Counted from the first letter of the stretch, positions 8,214 through 16,183 are shown. The stretch is 64,000 bases of DNA from Flaviaestuariibacter flavus (GCF_004337505.1 NZ_SJZI01000046.1:62001-126000), one strand, 5' to 3'. Program-made: numbers and translations. Notes: generated by a model from the sequence alone, not told the origin.

Positions 8214-8630
8214 TCAAAAACTCCGGTGCTCTTTCACCCACCCGGTGATATAGCCCGAGATCTCGGCGGTGGAAGTGCCGGGCGCGAAAAGTTTGCCTAC
8301 GCCCCGTTGCTGCAGTGCCTGCATGTCTTCGTCGGGGATGATACCGCCGCCGGTGAGCAGTACGTCCGTCATTCCTTTTTCGTCCATCAGCGCTTTCACT
8401 TTCGGGAACACCGTCATATGCGCGCCGGAGAGAATGGAAATACCGATTGCATCCACGTCTTCCTGCAGCGCTGCGGCCACCACCATCTCGGGTGTCTGGC
8501 GCAGGCCGGTGTAGATTACCTCCATGCCGGCATCACGCAGGGCCGTGGCTATCACCTTGGCACCGCGGTCGTGCCCGTCAAGCCCAACCTTGGCCACCAG
8601 AACGCGTATCGGACGATTGATTTCTTGCAT
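8214..8630 (-). CDS. Stand-alone cobalamin (B12)-binding domain protein
   Basis: A 138-residue Rossmann-like B12-binding domain of the methylmalonyl-CoA mutase type. The cobalamin-ligating motif DGHDRG (DxHxxG) lies near residue 18, with [15 protein letters not shown] before it, SGAHM in the middle and [12 protein letters not shown] near residue 100. In mutases this domain is fused or paired with a catalytic TIM-barrel subunit, and no such subunit is in the window. The start at 8630 is chosen because the upstream open frame is only translated octamer repeat. A promoter box ends six bases before it. Confidence 0.85.
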   Translation of the reverse strand: MQEINRPIRVLVAKVGLDGHDRGAKVIATALRDAGMEVIYTGLRQTPEMVVAAALQEDVDAIGISILSGAHMTVFPKVKALMDEKGMTDVLLTGGGIIPDEDMQALQQRGVGKLFAPGTSTAEISGYITGWVKEHRSF

Positions 8631-8636
8631 ACCCCG

Positions 8637-8644
8637 CAAAAATA
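8637..8644 (-). promoter_or_regulatory. -7 box TATTTTTG, near-leaderless
   Basis: Exact TAnnTTTG match on the minus strand, ending 6 nt before the ATG of the B12-binding protein. Confidence 0.5.
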
Positions 8645-8660
8645 ATGTGCTAATGGGAAA

Positions 8661-8724
8661 ATGCGGTAATGCGGTAATGCGGTAATGCGGTAATGCGGTA
8701 ATGCGGTAATGCGGTAATGCGGTA
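8661..8724. repeat. Octamer array, eight perfect copies of ATGCGGTA
   Basis: Eight exact head-to-tail copies of the 8-bp unit ATGCGGTA, followed by a decaying copy. It lies between the divergently unrelated ends of the B12-binding gene (its promoter side) and the glycosyltransferase gene (its stop side). Confidence 0.95.
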
Positions 8725-8750
8725 ATGCAATGTGGTAGCGTACAAGGTAC

Positions 8751-8782
8751 CAATAGACCAATTAACCAATAGACTAATTACC
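8751..8782. repeat. 8-bp-periodic array, CAATAGAC/CAATTAAC words
   Basis: Four consecutive octamers: CAATAGAC, CAATTAAC, CAATAGAC, TAATTACC. The last overlaps the stop codon of the glycosyltransferase gene. Similar words recur at 12076-12099 and 12869-12900. Confidence 0.75.
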
Positions 8783-10316
8783 GCTGCCTGCGGAACTTCG
8801 CTTTCATCTCCTGCAGGCCGCGCCCGGCGAGCGGGAAAGCCGTGGTGTCGGCATTTTCAAAAAAGAGGATCTGGGTGCCATATTGGCGCGACAGCGGGTT
8901 GGTGCAGGAGTCGACGACCGTGATGTTGCCGAAATGCTCGAACACCGAGTCGCTCTTCGGCGGGCGCTCTTCACCTACAAAAAGCAGGTGCCGGTAGGGG
9001 AGTCGCTCGGGGATCCACAGCAGGAAGGTGCCGTTGTCGCAGATAAGGGACCGGCGAAAACGTTTGTCTTTTACATAATAAAGCAGGCTCCCGGCATAGC
9101 CGTAGTTGCGGGCGTAAATGACCGTGCTGTCCTGCACCGAAGAGGGGAGCGCATCGTAAAAGTCATAGGTCTTCCTGGCAATTTCTTTCCAGCCCAGCAT
9201 GTCGGCGAAGTCCTGCTGCAGCTCGTGGTCGCGCAGGTCTTCCCAGCGAAGAATACCGATATCACGAAAGCCCCAGCGCTCGTTGAATGCGGCCATTTCC
9301 CGGGGTGCCTGCAGCGGCAGCATCAGGAAGATTATCGGGAAACCGATCACCAGGATCAGCAGTGCCGCCGCTACCCGTAGATTTACGGTACGCCCCAGGA
9401 GGGACTCCATCCAGGCGCCGCCAGCCGCCAGCATCATCGGGTAGATGCCGAGGGCATAATAGCCTTTGCCGCTTCCCAGCATCAGCAACACGAGCACACC
9501 CAGGTAGAGCAGGCCGAAGACCCGGAAGCGCGAGGAGCGGAGGAGCCACCACAGCCCGCCGATCCAGAGAAAGCAGGCCGGCAGAAACATCAGCAACTGT
9601 TCTTTCAGGAAGGTGGTCTTGCTTAGGTATTTCAGCTGCGTCTCGCGCAGTTCCTCCATATGGTGCACCAGCGGCCAGTTTTGCTGCCACTGCCAGTAGA
9701 TATTGGGCAGGATCAGCACGAGGCCCAGCGTAATGGCAAGCCAGAAATCACGCCGCGCCAGCCAGCGGCGTTGCGGTGAAAGCACAATCGCACCAAAGAG
9801 GGCAAGCACAAAAAAGAGCACCGAGTACTTTGCCCACCAGCCCAGGGCCAGCGTTACGGCAAGAGCAAAGAGGTCGCGCCGCTGCTGCCGCAACAGGTAT
9901 CGTTGCGTGAACCAGGCTGCCAGCGTCCAGAAAAAGATATCGAGGAAGTTGGGCTGGAAAAGAATGTGAATGCGCAGGAAGGCCGAGAGCAGGAAGCCGA
10001 TGCCTGTGAGCAGCTGCGCGTAGGGGCCGCCGCCAAAGCCGCGGCAGATCTTCAGTGCCAGCCAGAGCGTGGCTGCGCCGAACACCGCCGGCCACAGCCG
10101 GATGGCGAAGAAGCCGCCGCCCGCCAGTGATGACAGCCATCCCAGGAATCCGACCATCGGCGGGTTTTCCAGGAATCCCGGCGCCAGGTGCTGGCCCTGC
10201 GCATAATAGAGGTATTCGTCGCGGTGCAGCTCAAAGGCGCCCGCCGGCACCAGGAAGGGTACCAGCAGCTTGATCCCGATCAGTACGATCCAAAGCAGTT
10301 TCTCGTTCCGGCTCAT
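8778..10316 (-). CDS. GT-C family (ArnT/PMT-like) membrane glycosyltransferase
   Basis: A 512-residue protein with about ten to twelve membrane segments over residues 5-345 and a soluble C-terminal part. The first loop carries ELHRDEYLYY, the acidic motif found in the catalytic first loop of GT39/GT83 (PMT_2/ArnT-like) enzymes. Members use polyprenyl-phosphate-linked sugars as donors to glycosylate lipid A, proteins or other envelope acceptors. Donor and acceptor cannot be deduced. No glycan cluster surrounds it. Confidence 0.8.
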   Translation of the reverse strand: MSRNEKLLWIVLIGIKLLVPFLVPAGAFELHRDEYLYYAQGQHLAPGFLENPPMVGFLGWLSSLAGGGFFAIRLWPAVFGAATLWLALKICRGFGGGPYAQLLTGIGFLLSAFLRIHILFQPNFLDIFFWTLAAWFTQRYLLRQQRRDLFALAVTLALGWWAKYSVLFFVLALFGAIVLSPQRRWLARRDFWLAITLGLVLILPNIYWQWQQNWPLVHHMEELRETQLKYLSKTTFLKEQLLMFLPACFLWIGGLWWLLRSSRFRVFGLLYLGVLVLLMLGSGKGYYALGIYPMMLAAGGAWMESLLGRTVNLRVAAALLILVIGFPIIFLMLPLQAPREMAAFNERWGFRDIGILRWEDLRDHELQQDFADMLGWKEIARKTYDFYDALPSSVQDSTVIYARNYGYAGSLLYYVKDKRFRRSLICDNGTFLLWIPERLPYRHLLFVGEERPPKSDSVFEHFGNITVVDSCTNPLSRQYGTQILFFENADTTAFPLAGRGLQEMKAKFRRQR

Positions 10317-10354
10317 CGGGCATCAAAATACAGCTAACAGGACACACATAAAAA

Positions 10355-10376
10355 AACGGACGCCTGGGCGTCCGTT
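10355..10376 (-). terminator. Terminator downstream of gltX
   Basis: AACGGACGCC / GGCGTCCGTT perfect 10-bp stem with a 2-nt minimal loop (effectively larger). On the minus strand it is followed by TTTTTT, 66 nt beyond the gltX stop. Confidence 0.8.
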
Positions 10377-10386
10377 AAAAGATAGC

Positions 10387-10418
10387 GTCGTGTTGTAGTG
10401 CCGTCGTGTCGTAGTGCT
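10387..10418. repeat. 8-bp-periodic array (16-bp unit twice)
   Basis: Octamers GTCGTGTT, GTAGTGCC, GTCGTGTC, GTAGTGCT in series between the gltX terminator and the gltX stop codon. Confidence 0.75.
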
Positions 10419-10441
10419 ACAATTCCCGTCTGCGGGCATAC

Positions 10442-11959
10442 CTACCCGATCACTTCCAGCGCCTTCCGGATCCGCGCGGCGGTTTCTTCCGCACCGATGA
10501 CCTCGGCGATTGCAAACACCGGCGGGCCGAATTTTCCGCCCACCAGCATGATGCGCAGCGGCAGCTGCAGCTCACCGGGCTTGATGCCCGCGGCTTCGGC
10601 TCCGGCTTTGAAGGTCGACTCAAAAGAAGCGGCATCCGCCACGTTGCTGATCGCGCCGGCATATTGCTCAAAGAAGGCTTTTTTCTCCTGTGTCCACTTC
10701 GCGATGAAGGCAGTCGTATCCAGCTCCTGCGGCGCCTGGAAGAAAAAGCCGGCCTGCGCGGGGAAGTCGCTGAGCAACGTGCAGCGTTCTTTCACCAGGT
10801 CGATGATGCGAAGCGTCTGCGTATCGTCGGCAGCCGTGATGCCCTTCGCGGCCAGCACAGTCTTTACGTCGGGCAGCAGGCGCTGCGCCGTGCTGCGCTT
10901 GATCCATTCATGGTTGAACCACTGCGCTTTTTCGAAGTTGAATTGCGCGCCGCCTTTGTGCACTTTTTCCATTTGAAAACGCCGCACCAGTTCTTCCAGC
11001 GAAAAGAGTTCCTGCTCGGTGCCGTCGTTCCAGCCCAGCAGGGCCAGCAGGTTTACAAATGCCTCCGGAAGAAAACCGCGCTCGCGGAAGCCTTCGGTGA
11101 GTTCATTGGTCTTCGGGTCGGTCCAGTTCATGGCGAATACGGGGAAGCCGTATTTGGCGCCGTCGCGTTTCGACAGCTTGCCGCTGGGACCGAGGATCAG
11201 CGGGAGGTGCGCCCAATGCGGCATCGCTTCTTCGCCAAAAAGCCAGCGCCACAGCAGCACGTGCACGGGCGCGGAGGGCAGCCACTCTTCACCGCGGAAG
11301 GCATGCGTGATCTCCATCAGGTGATCGTCGACCACCACGGCAAGGTGATAGGTGGGCATGCCGTCGGCTTTGAGCAGCACTTTATCGTCTACCAGCGCTG
11401 TGTCGAACGACACTTCGCCGCGGATCATGTCGGTGAAGGTCACGGTTTCGCCGGGCTCGAGGCGGATACGCACCACGTGCGGGGTGCCGGCGTCGAGCAG
11501 GGTTTTCACTTCTTCGGCGGGCAGGGTGAGTGAGTTGCGCATCCCGGTGCGCACACGGTGATCGTATTGCGGCGTGGGGTTGGTGTCGTTCTTGAGCCGC
11601 GTGCGCATCGCATCAAGCTCCTCGGGCGTGTCGAAGGCATAGTAGGCGCGGCCGGCATCCACGAGGCGCTCGGCAAAGGCGCGGTAGAGCTCTTTGCGCT
11701 CGCTCTGGCGATAAGGGCCGAAGGCACCGCCTTTGCGCGGACTTTCGTCGGGCAGGAGGCCGCACCACTCGAGGGTGTCGTAGATATATTCTTCCGCCCC
11801 GGGCACATAGCGGCTCTGGTCGGTGTCTTCAATACGGAGAACGAACTCGCCGCCATGATGGCGGGCAAAGAGATAATTATACAAAACGGTGCGGACGCCG
11901 CCCAGGTGCAAACCGCCGGTGGGGCTGGGCGCAAAACGAACACGTACTTTCTTGGCCAT
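10442..11959 (-). CDS. gltX: Glutamyl-tRNA synthetase
   Basis: A 505-residue class I aminoacyl-tRNA synthetase that charges tRNA-Glu. The HIGH-type motif is in PSPTGGLHLGG near the N-terminus, and the KMSKS-type motif is KLSKRDG near residue 250. The C-terminal helical anticodon-binding region is present, so it is full length. The frame extends three codons upstream (to 11968), but that start would overlap the -7 box; ATG 11959 follows the box by six bases. The paralogue gluQ lies at 24.5-25.3 kb. Confidence 0.95.
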   Translation of the reverse strand: MAKKVRVRFAPSPTGGLHLGGVRTVLYNYLFARHHGGEFVLRIEDTDQSRYVPGAEEYIYDTLEWCGLLPDESPRKGGAFGPYRQSERKELYRAFAERLVDAGRAYYAFDTPEELDAMRTRLKNDTNPTPQYDHRVRTGMRNSLTLPAEEVKTLLDAGTPHVVRIRLEPGETVTFTDMIRGEVSFDTALVDDKVLLKADGMPTYHLAVVVDDHLMEITHAFRGEEWLPSAPVHVLLWRWLFGEEAMPHWAHLPLILGPSGKLSKRDGAKYGFPVFAMNWTDPKTNELTEGFRERGFLPEAFVNLLALLGWNDGTEQELFSLEELVRRFQMEKVHKGGAQFNFEKAQWFNHEWIKRSTAQRLLPDVKTVLAAKGITAADDTQTLRIIDLVKERCTLLSDFPAQAGFFFQAPQELDTTAFIAKWTQEKKAFFEQYAGAISNVADAASFESTFKAGAEAAGIKPGELQLPLRIMLVGGKFGPPVFAIAEVIGAEETAARIRKALEVIG

Positions 11960-11965
11960 AGATGG

Positions 11966-11973
11966 CAAAAGTA
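11966..11973 (-). promoter_or_regulatory. -7 box TACTTTTG for gltX, near-leaderless
   Basis: Exact TAnnTTTG match on the minus strand, ending 6 nt before the chosen gltX ATG. Confidence 0.55.
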
Positions 11974-12020
11974 ATGGGAGAATGTGCTAATCCCGCTTTG
12001 GCGGGGCAGGTGCTGCTATT

Positions 12021-12052
12021 GTGCTGGTGGGGTAGTGTGCTGGTGGGGTAGT
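12021..12052. repeat. 8-bp-periodic array (two 16-bp units)
   Basis: GTGCTGGT GGGGTAGT repeated exactly twice. The word TGCTGGTG is the reverse complement of CACCAGCA found in the array at 12138-12169, so the two arms can pair across ~90 nt. Confidence 0.85.
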
Positions 12053-12075
12053 GGAAGGTGTAATGTATAAGTTAC

Positions 12076-12099
12076 GAATAGACCAAGTAGCCATTAACC
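12076..12099. repeat. 8-bp-periodic words between the two arms
   Basis: GAATAGAC, CAAGTAGC, CATTAACC in series, related to the arrays at 8751 and 12869. Confidence 0.55.
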
Positions 12100-12137
12100 A
12101 ACATCCCGCTTGCTGACTTTCGGCCTTTTTACTTTTT

Positions 12138-12169
12138 AGCACATCAGCACACCAGCACATCAGCACACT
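12138..12169. repeat. Octamer array AGCACATC/AGCACACC
   Basis: Four head-to-tail octamers AGCACATC, AGCACACC, AGCACATC, AGCACACT. The array runs directly into the promoter box of the deacetylase gene. Confidence 0.9.
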
Positions 12170-12176
12170 ATCTTCG
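12169..12176 (+). promoter_or_regulatory. -7 box TATCTTCG, leaderless spacing
   Basis: Exact TAnnTTCG match ending 4 nt before the ATG of the deacetylase gene at 12181. Confidence 0.55.
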
Positions 12177-12180
12177 CTTC

Positions 12181-12813
12181 ATGCACCGCTACTTCCTCAA
12201 GACGCCCTGGCTGCTCAAGCGGCTCTTCCCGCGGTATACGTGGGATGCGCCTGCGGCCGGCAACGCGGTGTACCTCACCTTCGACGACGGCCCGCACCCG
12301 GAGATCACACCCTGGGTGCTCGACCAGCTCAAAGCCTGGGGAGCGAAGGCCACCTTTTTCTGCATTGGCAAGAATGTGGTCAATCACCCCGATGTCTTCG
12401 CCCGTATTTCTACGGAAGGACATGCCATCGGCAATCATACCCACAACCACCTCAACGGCTGGAAGACGGATGCCGCCACCTATCTCGCCAACGTGCGCAC
12501 TGCCGCGGAGCATATCCCGGCTAAACTGTTTCGCCCGCCCTATGGCCGCATCCGCGGCGCGCAGGCACGCGGCATCGCAAGCGCCATGGGTGTACCCGCT
12601 GCGCGGATCATTATGTGGGACGTTCTGAGCGCCGACTTCGACCGCGGCATCACTCCGGAAAAATGTACCCGCAACGTGCTGCGGCACACCGTTCCCGGCT
12701 CCATCATCGTTTTCCACGACAGCGAAAAGGCCTGGCCCAACCTGCAGCACACACTACCCGCCGTGCTCCGGGAGTTTGCGGCACGGGGATACCAGATGAA
12801 AACGTTAGTATGA
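12181..12813 (+). CDS. Polysaccharide deacetylase (NodB homology domain)
   Basis: A 210-residue protein made almost entirely of a NodB carbohydrate-esterase-4 domain. The motifs are complete: TFDDGPH (catalytic base Asp and metal Asp at 35-36), GNHTHNH (metal His 86 and 90), FRPPYGR, MWDVLS and IVFHDS. These metal-dependent enzymes remove N-acetyl groups from chitin-like or peptidoglycan GlcNAc/MurNAc residues. No signal peptide is obvious, although the N-terminus is basic-hydrophobic, so its location is unclear. Confidence 0.88.
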   Translation: MHRYFLKTPWLLKRLFPRYTWDAPAAGNAVYLTFDDGPHPEITPWVLDQLKAWGAKATFFCIGKNVVNHPDVFARISTEGHAIGNHTHNHLNGWKTDAATYLANVRTAAEHIPAKLFRPPYGRIRGAQARGIASAMGVPAARIIMWDVLSADFDRGITPEKCTRNVLRHTVPGSIIVFHDSEKAWPNLQHTLPAVLREFAARGYQMKTLV

Positions 12814-12868
12814 AGGTTTTAGGAGGTTCTGGAAGGTAAGGCTGGAATAGATGGGTAGGTTCGGATAC

Positions 12869-12900
12869 CAATTAACCAATAGACCATTTAACTAATAAAC
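12869..12900. repeat. 8-bp-periodic array CAATTAAC/CAATAGAC
   Basis: CAATTAAC, CAATAGAC, CATTTAAC, TAATAAAC in series upstream of the deacetylase terminator. It shares two words with 8751-8782, 4 kb away. Confidence 0.7.
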
Positions 12901-12905
12901 AATAA

Positions 12906-12935
12906 GGGCCGGGGTTGAAACCCTGGCCCGTTTTT
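12906..12935 (+). terminator. Terminator after the deacetylase gene
   Basis: GGGCC(G)GGGT / ACCC(T)GGCCC hairpin (12906-12929) followed by GTTTTT. Confidence 0.8.
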
Positions 12936-12981
12936 AATCCGTACCCTATGAAAACTGAATCAAAGGTATAGGTTTTTAGTA

Positions 12982-13875
12982 TTAAGGCAAACTAATTTGA
13001 TAAGTGGAATTATTTAGGGTTAAAGTGGCCGATTTGTCGCAGGTACCCGTGCCATAGTCGAGTAATCCGGCATAGGCAGAGCCGGCGCCGAGGTTGCCGC
13101 GCACCGTGCGGATGGTGCCCTGGCCAAACCAGGGGCAGGCAAAGCGCTTCCGGAGGGGCACTTCGATATTGGAGCTCCAGCTGCTGACCAGGTCGCCGGT
13201 GCGTACCGTGCCGCGGTAGCCGCCGGTAACGTGAAAAGCATCGTCAACGATGGTCTGTGTGGCCCGGCCTTCTATCTGTACAATGGTGCGCGATCCGTTC
13301 CAGTAAATGCTGCTGCCGTTGGGGCGTTCAATCCGGCCGTCGGTAGCCGTGATGGTCCAGGCGCGCTGCGCCGGCGTGCCTACGTTGCGGATCTCGTGAC
13401 TGCCGCTGATGCTGAAGGAGTCCACCTTGTAGTTTTCAAAGGTTACGAGGGCGCGGGCGCCCGAATCGGTAAGGCGGGCGCTGTATTCAACGACCAGCTT
13501 ACCCGAGCGGGTACGGCCATCACGGCCGGCGCAGCCGCCGCCGAAGTCGAGGGTGATGCGTACGGGGAACTGCTGGCCCGGTGCCAGGCGGTCGACGTGC
13601 ACCTGGAGACAGGGCGGCACCGAGTCGGCCTGGTTGAAGCGGCCGAAAAGGCCGGTGCCGCCAAGACCTACTTCCGTGGAGATGCCCATGGCATTGTCGA
13701 AGGCGTCGTCGGTATGAAAGGAGGCCTGCGCTTCGCCCCGCACCGCGGCCAGCGCGATCTGCAGCTCTTCCTGCGGCGACAGCTCCGAGGCGCTCTGCTC
13801 TTTCTTACAGCCCCAGAGGGCCGCTGCAAGCAGCGGGACCGAAGCAAACAGGGTCAGTTTATAAAGAAGGTTCAT
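12982..13875 (-). CDS. Hypothetical lipoprotein
   Basis: A 297-residue protein with a lipoprotein signal (LLAAALWGC, Cys near residue 23) and no recognised domain. The mature part is beta-rich, with repeated short strand-like stretches and Gly/Thr/Ser-rich turns. It has a pair of cysteines in CLQVHVD and GGGCAGRDG, and another in FACPWFG with a later CDKS. Bacteroidota surface lipoproteins of unknown role often look like this. The frame is open 12 codons further up; ATG 13875 gives the clean signal peptide. Confidence 0.7.
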   Translation of the reverse strand: MNLLYKLTLFASVPLLAAALWGCKKEQSASELSPQEELQIALAAVRGEAQASFHTDDAFDNAMGISTEVGLGGTGLFGRFNQADSVPPCLQVHVDRLAPGQQFPVRITLDFGGGCAGRDGRTRSGKLVVEYSARLTDSGARALVTFENYKVDSFSISGSHEIRNVGTPAQRAWTITATDGRIERPNGSSIYWNGSRTIVQIEGRATQTIVDDAFHVTGGYRGTVRTGDLVSSWSSNIEVPLRKRFACPWFGQGTIRTVRGNLGAGSAYAGLLDYGTGTCDKSATLTLNNSTYQISLP

Positions 13876-14040
13876 GTTTTGCTTGTTTTGTTTGCTGGCG
13901 ACAGCCGACACGTTTTAGCCTTTGGGGCGAAGCGACGGCCTTCGGCAAAGCGCGGCAGCGAGACACCGCTACCTAAGAGCGTTGTTTCTTCACTCAGGTT
14001 TAAAGGTATCTTAAAAAATATTTCGCCAGTTTTGCCCGCT

Positions 14041-14802
14041 ATGACGCCCCTCATCGACACACATGCCCACCTGTACCTGCCCGAATTCCGCGAGCGCTGG
14101 CCCGAGCTGCTGGAGCGCTGCGATGTGGCCGGGGTAGGGGACATACTGCTGCCGGCAATCGATTCGGAAACCCATGCCGCCGTGCTGGAGCTGGAGGCGG
14201 CCCACCCGCGCTGCCGCGCCATGATGGGGCTGCATCCCTGCTCGGTTCTGGCCAACTACGAGCAGGAGCTGGCACTGGTGCAGCAATACTTTTCCGAGCG
14301 GCCCTTTGTTGCGGTAGGGGAGATCGGCCTGGACTTTTACTGGGACAAGACCTTTTCCGAGCAGCAATACGCCGCTTTTCACAGCCAGATCGGGCTGGCC
14401 CTGAAGTACGACGTGCCCATCGCGGTGCACTCCCGCAATGCCACGGCCGAAGCCATCGAGGTAGTGCGGCAGTACCCCGGGCTCCGCGGCGTCTTTCACT
14501 GCTTCGGCGGCACCCTCCAGCAGGCGGAGGCGCTCATCGGTCTGGGCTTTTACCTCGGCATCGGCGGCGTGCTCACCTTTAAGAACAGCGGCCTCGATGC
14601 CATCATCAAGGCTGTGGGCCTCGACCGCGTGGTGCTGGAGACCGACGCGCCCTACCTGGCGCCGGTGCCCTATCGCGGCAAGCGCAACGAGCCGAGCTAC
14701 GTGCGGCACGTAGCGGAAAAGCTGGTGGATGTCACCGGCAGGCAACTGGCTGAGGTGGCCGACATCACCACCAAAAACGCCCGCGACCTGTTCCGCTTTT
14801 AG
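14041..14802 (+). CDS. TatD-family metal-dependent hydrolase
   Basis: A 253-residue amidohydrolase-fold protein. It shows DTHAHL (metal His pair) at residues 6-11, GLHPCS, the metal Glu in GEIGLDFYW, HSRNA, HCFGG and ETDAPYLAP with the catalytic Asp. The length matches TatD/YcfH enzymes, which act as metal-dependent 3'-5' DNases. ATG 14041 is preferred because an open frame further upstream overlaps the divergent lipoprotein gene. Confidence 0.92.
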   Translation: MTPLIDTHAHLYLPEFRERWPELLERCDVAGVGDILLPAIDSETHAAVLELEAAHPRCRAMMGLHPCSVLANYEQELALVQQYFSERPFVAVGEIGLDFYWDKTFSEQQYAAFHSQIGLALKYDVPIAVHSRNATAEAIEVVRQYPGLRGVFHCFGGTLQQAEALIGLGFYLGIGGVLTFKNSGLDAIIKAVGLDRVVLETDAPYLAPVPYRGKRNEPSYVRHVAEKLVDVTGRQLAEVADITTKNARDLFRF

Positions 14803-14891
14803 CCGTTGCCGGCAGGCGGCCCTCCCGCAGGGCCGGGAAAAAAACAGTCCCTGATGTTTTTCCCACCTTGGAATGTATCACCCGGAGGCGC

Positions 14892-14899
14892 TACTTTCG
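14892..14899 (+). promoter_or_regulatory. -7 box TACTTTCG for the DUF3127 gene
   Basis: Exact TAnnTTCG match, 18 nt before ATG 14918, with a TTG 21 nt upstream as a possible -33 element. It lies inside a longer open frame and therefore argues against the upstream ATG at 14873. Confidence 0.55.
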
Positions 14900-14917
14900 G
14901 GGCTTCAATTAACCGAT

Positions 14918-15274
14918 ATGCAATTAACCGCCAAACTCATACAGCTGCTGCCCCTGCAGACCGGCAACGGCAAGAACGGCCAGTGGAAAAAGCAGGATGT
15001 CATCGTTGAAACCGAGGGCACCTATCCCAAGAAGGTCTGCATCTCCATCTGGGGCGACAAGATCGACCCCTCCGTACTGCAGCCCGGCTCAATGCTCAAT
15101 TTCGATTTCGACGTGGAAAGCCGCGAATTCAACGGCCGCTGGTACACCGACGTAAAGGCCTGGCGCGTGCAGCCCGCAGCTGCCGCCGCACCCCAGGGCC
15201 CCGCACCCAGCACCGGCGACGCCTACCACGATTTCCCCCCGGGAGATATGGGCAACGAGGACCTGCCGTTTTAG
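14918..15274 (+). CDS. DUF3127 domain protein
   Basis: A 118-residue protein of the Bacteroidota DUF3127 family. The hallmarks are LQTGNGKNGQWKKQ, ETEGTYPKKV, WGDKID and the SREFNGRWYTDVKAWRV segment. An OB-fold-like, SSB-related beta barrel is the likely structure. The Ala/Pro-rich tail ends in an acidic GNEDLPF, closely resembling the acidic C-terminal tip of single-strand DNA-binding proteins (DDIPF type). A DNA-binding or DNA-repair docking role is an inference from that tail. Confidence 0.85.
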   Translation: MQLTAKLIQLLPLQTGNGKNGQWKKQDVIVETEGTYPKKVCISIWGDKIDPSVLQPGSMLNFDFDVESREFNGRWYTDVKAWRVQPAAAAAPQGPAPSTGDAYHDFPPGDMGNEDLPF

Positions 15275-15276
15275 TC

Positions 15277-15304
15277 GTGAATCGGCAATCGCGAATCGTG
15301 AATG
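15277..15304. repeat. Heptamer array GTGAATC/GGCAATC/GCGAATC/GTGAATG
   Basis: Four consecutive 7-bp words beginning 2 nt after the DUF3127 stop codon. Confidence 0.8.
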
Positions 15305-15320
15305 CCGGAGGCCGGTGTGC

Positions 15321-15375
15321 GAAGCTGACAGCGAAGCTGTCATTGCGGGCGTAGCGTAGCAGACTCCACGAACTG
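15321..15375. repeat. REP-like element (GTCATTGCGGGCGTAGCGTAGC type)
   Basis: GCTGACAGCGAAGCTGTCATTGCGGGCGTAGCG... contains a short palindrome (GACAGC/GCTGTC). It resembles the widespread GTCATTGCGAGCG(A/T)AGCGAAGCAA repeats seen in many bacterial genomes. Recognition is from memory of that motif only. Confidence 0.45.
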
Positions 15376-15460
15376 AAGACTGTCCAAACCGTCCAAAGGT
15401 TCCCAGGTGATTGTTCGTTTTACTTGAGCCCCGACCGATTCAGCAACTTTATCAATATCA

Positions 15461-15489
15461 AAAAGCCCCTGCTTCCTGCAGGGGCTTTT
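15461..15489. terminator. Strong bidirectional hairpin
   Basis: AAAAGCCCCTGC / GCAGGGGCTTTT perfect 12-bp stem with a 5-nt loop. It could end DUF3127 transcripts from the left and tRNA or DoxX read-through from the right. Confidence 0.75.
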
Positions 15490-15536
15490 TCAGGGAGAGC
15501 CCGTGGAAGCTCCGGTCGCTTTTGAGCCGCCGGCCA

Positions 15537-15573
15537 CAAAAAAGCCCCTTGCTTCTGGCAGGGGGCTTTTTCT
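15537..15573 (-). terminator. Terminator of tRNA-Ser
   Basis: AAAAGCCCC...GGGGCTTTT stem just 3' of the tRNA on the minus strand. Its sequence is very close to the hairpin at 15461-15489. Confidence 0.75.
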
Positions 15574-15576
15574 TGC

Positions 15577-15662
15577 GGAGACGGCGAGATTCGAACTCGC
15601 GATACAGTTTCCCGTATACACACTTTCCAGGCGTGCTCCTTCAACCACTCGGACACGTCTCC
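15577..15662 (-). tRNA. tRNA-Ser (anticodon GGA)
   Basis: An 86-nt type II tRNA. The acceptor stem GGAGACG pairs with CGTCTCC, the anticodon loop is CTGGAAA (GGA, reading UCC/UCU), a long variable arm is present as expected for Ser, and the T-loop is GTTCGAATC. CCA is not encoded. Confidence 0.95.
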
Positions 15663-15675
15663 TTCGAAAGGACGG

Positions 15676-15707
15676 CAAATATAGGCCGTTTTCCGAAAAC
15701 CGGCAAA
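15676..15707 (-). promoter_or_regulatory. Two-box promoter of tRNA-Ser (TTTG-N20-TATATTTG)
   Basis: On the minus strand TTTG (15704-15707) and TATATTTG (15676-15683) are 20 nt apart, the canonical Bacteroidota -33/-7 layout. The box ends 13 nt before the tRNA 5' end. Confidence 0.75.
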
Positions 15708-15745
15708 AGGGAATCGGGAATTGTTCCGAGTGCGGGCGCGTTTCC

Positions 15746-16183
15746 TCAGGACACGTGCTCCCGGTATGCGGCTCCTTCCGGGTGCTCCTGCCACAGCAGG
15801 TGCAGGCACCAGGCGCCGATGGCCATGACGGTATCGCGCACCGCGATGTCGAAGTATTTGCCGGTAAGCACGAGGTTCACCGCGATGCCCAGCAGCCAGA
15901 GCGCTACCACCACGCTGCCGATGCGCGGCTTCGCCAGCACCAGGATGCCGGCAATGATTTCGATGATGCCCACAATGCTCATGAAGGTACCGGCCGGGAT
16001 CCGGTCGGCGATAAAGGGCGCGAGGTACTGATTCCAGTCGGTGAGCAAGTGGAAGAACTTGTCGGCCCCCGCCACGATGGGCACGAGCCCGTAGGTGAAC
16101 CGTAAGATGTTCGCGGCCCGCTGGGCCGGGTCAGCGCTCGCGGCATGTGCCGGTGCGTTGTAAGGAGCGGTTACAGTAGCCAT
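15746..16183 (-). CDS. DoxX-like small membrane protein
   Basis: A 145-residue protein with a ~25-residue Ala-rich soluble N-terminus and four membrane segments. A conserved-looking FTYGLVPIVAGADKFFHLLTDW start and a GIIEIIAGILVL helix follow, as in DoxX/DUF4267-like families. A second DoxX-type gene is at 28.8 kb. DoxX proteins are linked to thiol or quinone redox homeostasis in some species; no specific role is visible here. Confidence 0.65.
   Translation of the reverse strand: MATVTAPYNAPAHAASADPAQRAANILRFTYGLVPIVAGADKFFHLLTDWNQYLAPFIADRIPAGTFMSIVGIIEIIAGILVLAKPRIGSVVVALWLLGIAVNLVLTGKYFDIAVRDTVMAIGAWCLHLLWQEHPEGAAYREHVS

Noticed and set aside
8631-8753. N-terminal extension of the B12-binding protein with ITALPHYR repeats
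   Set aside because: It is the translation of the octamer array, and the promoter box lies inside it.
8661-8782. Possible CRISPR array
   Set aside because: Units are 7-8 bp without unique spacers, and no cas gene is present.
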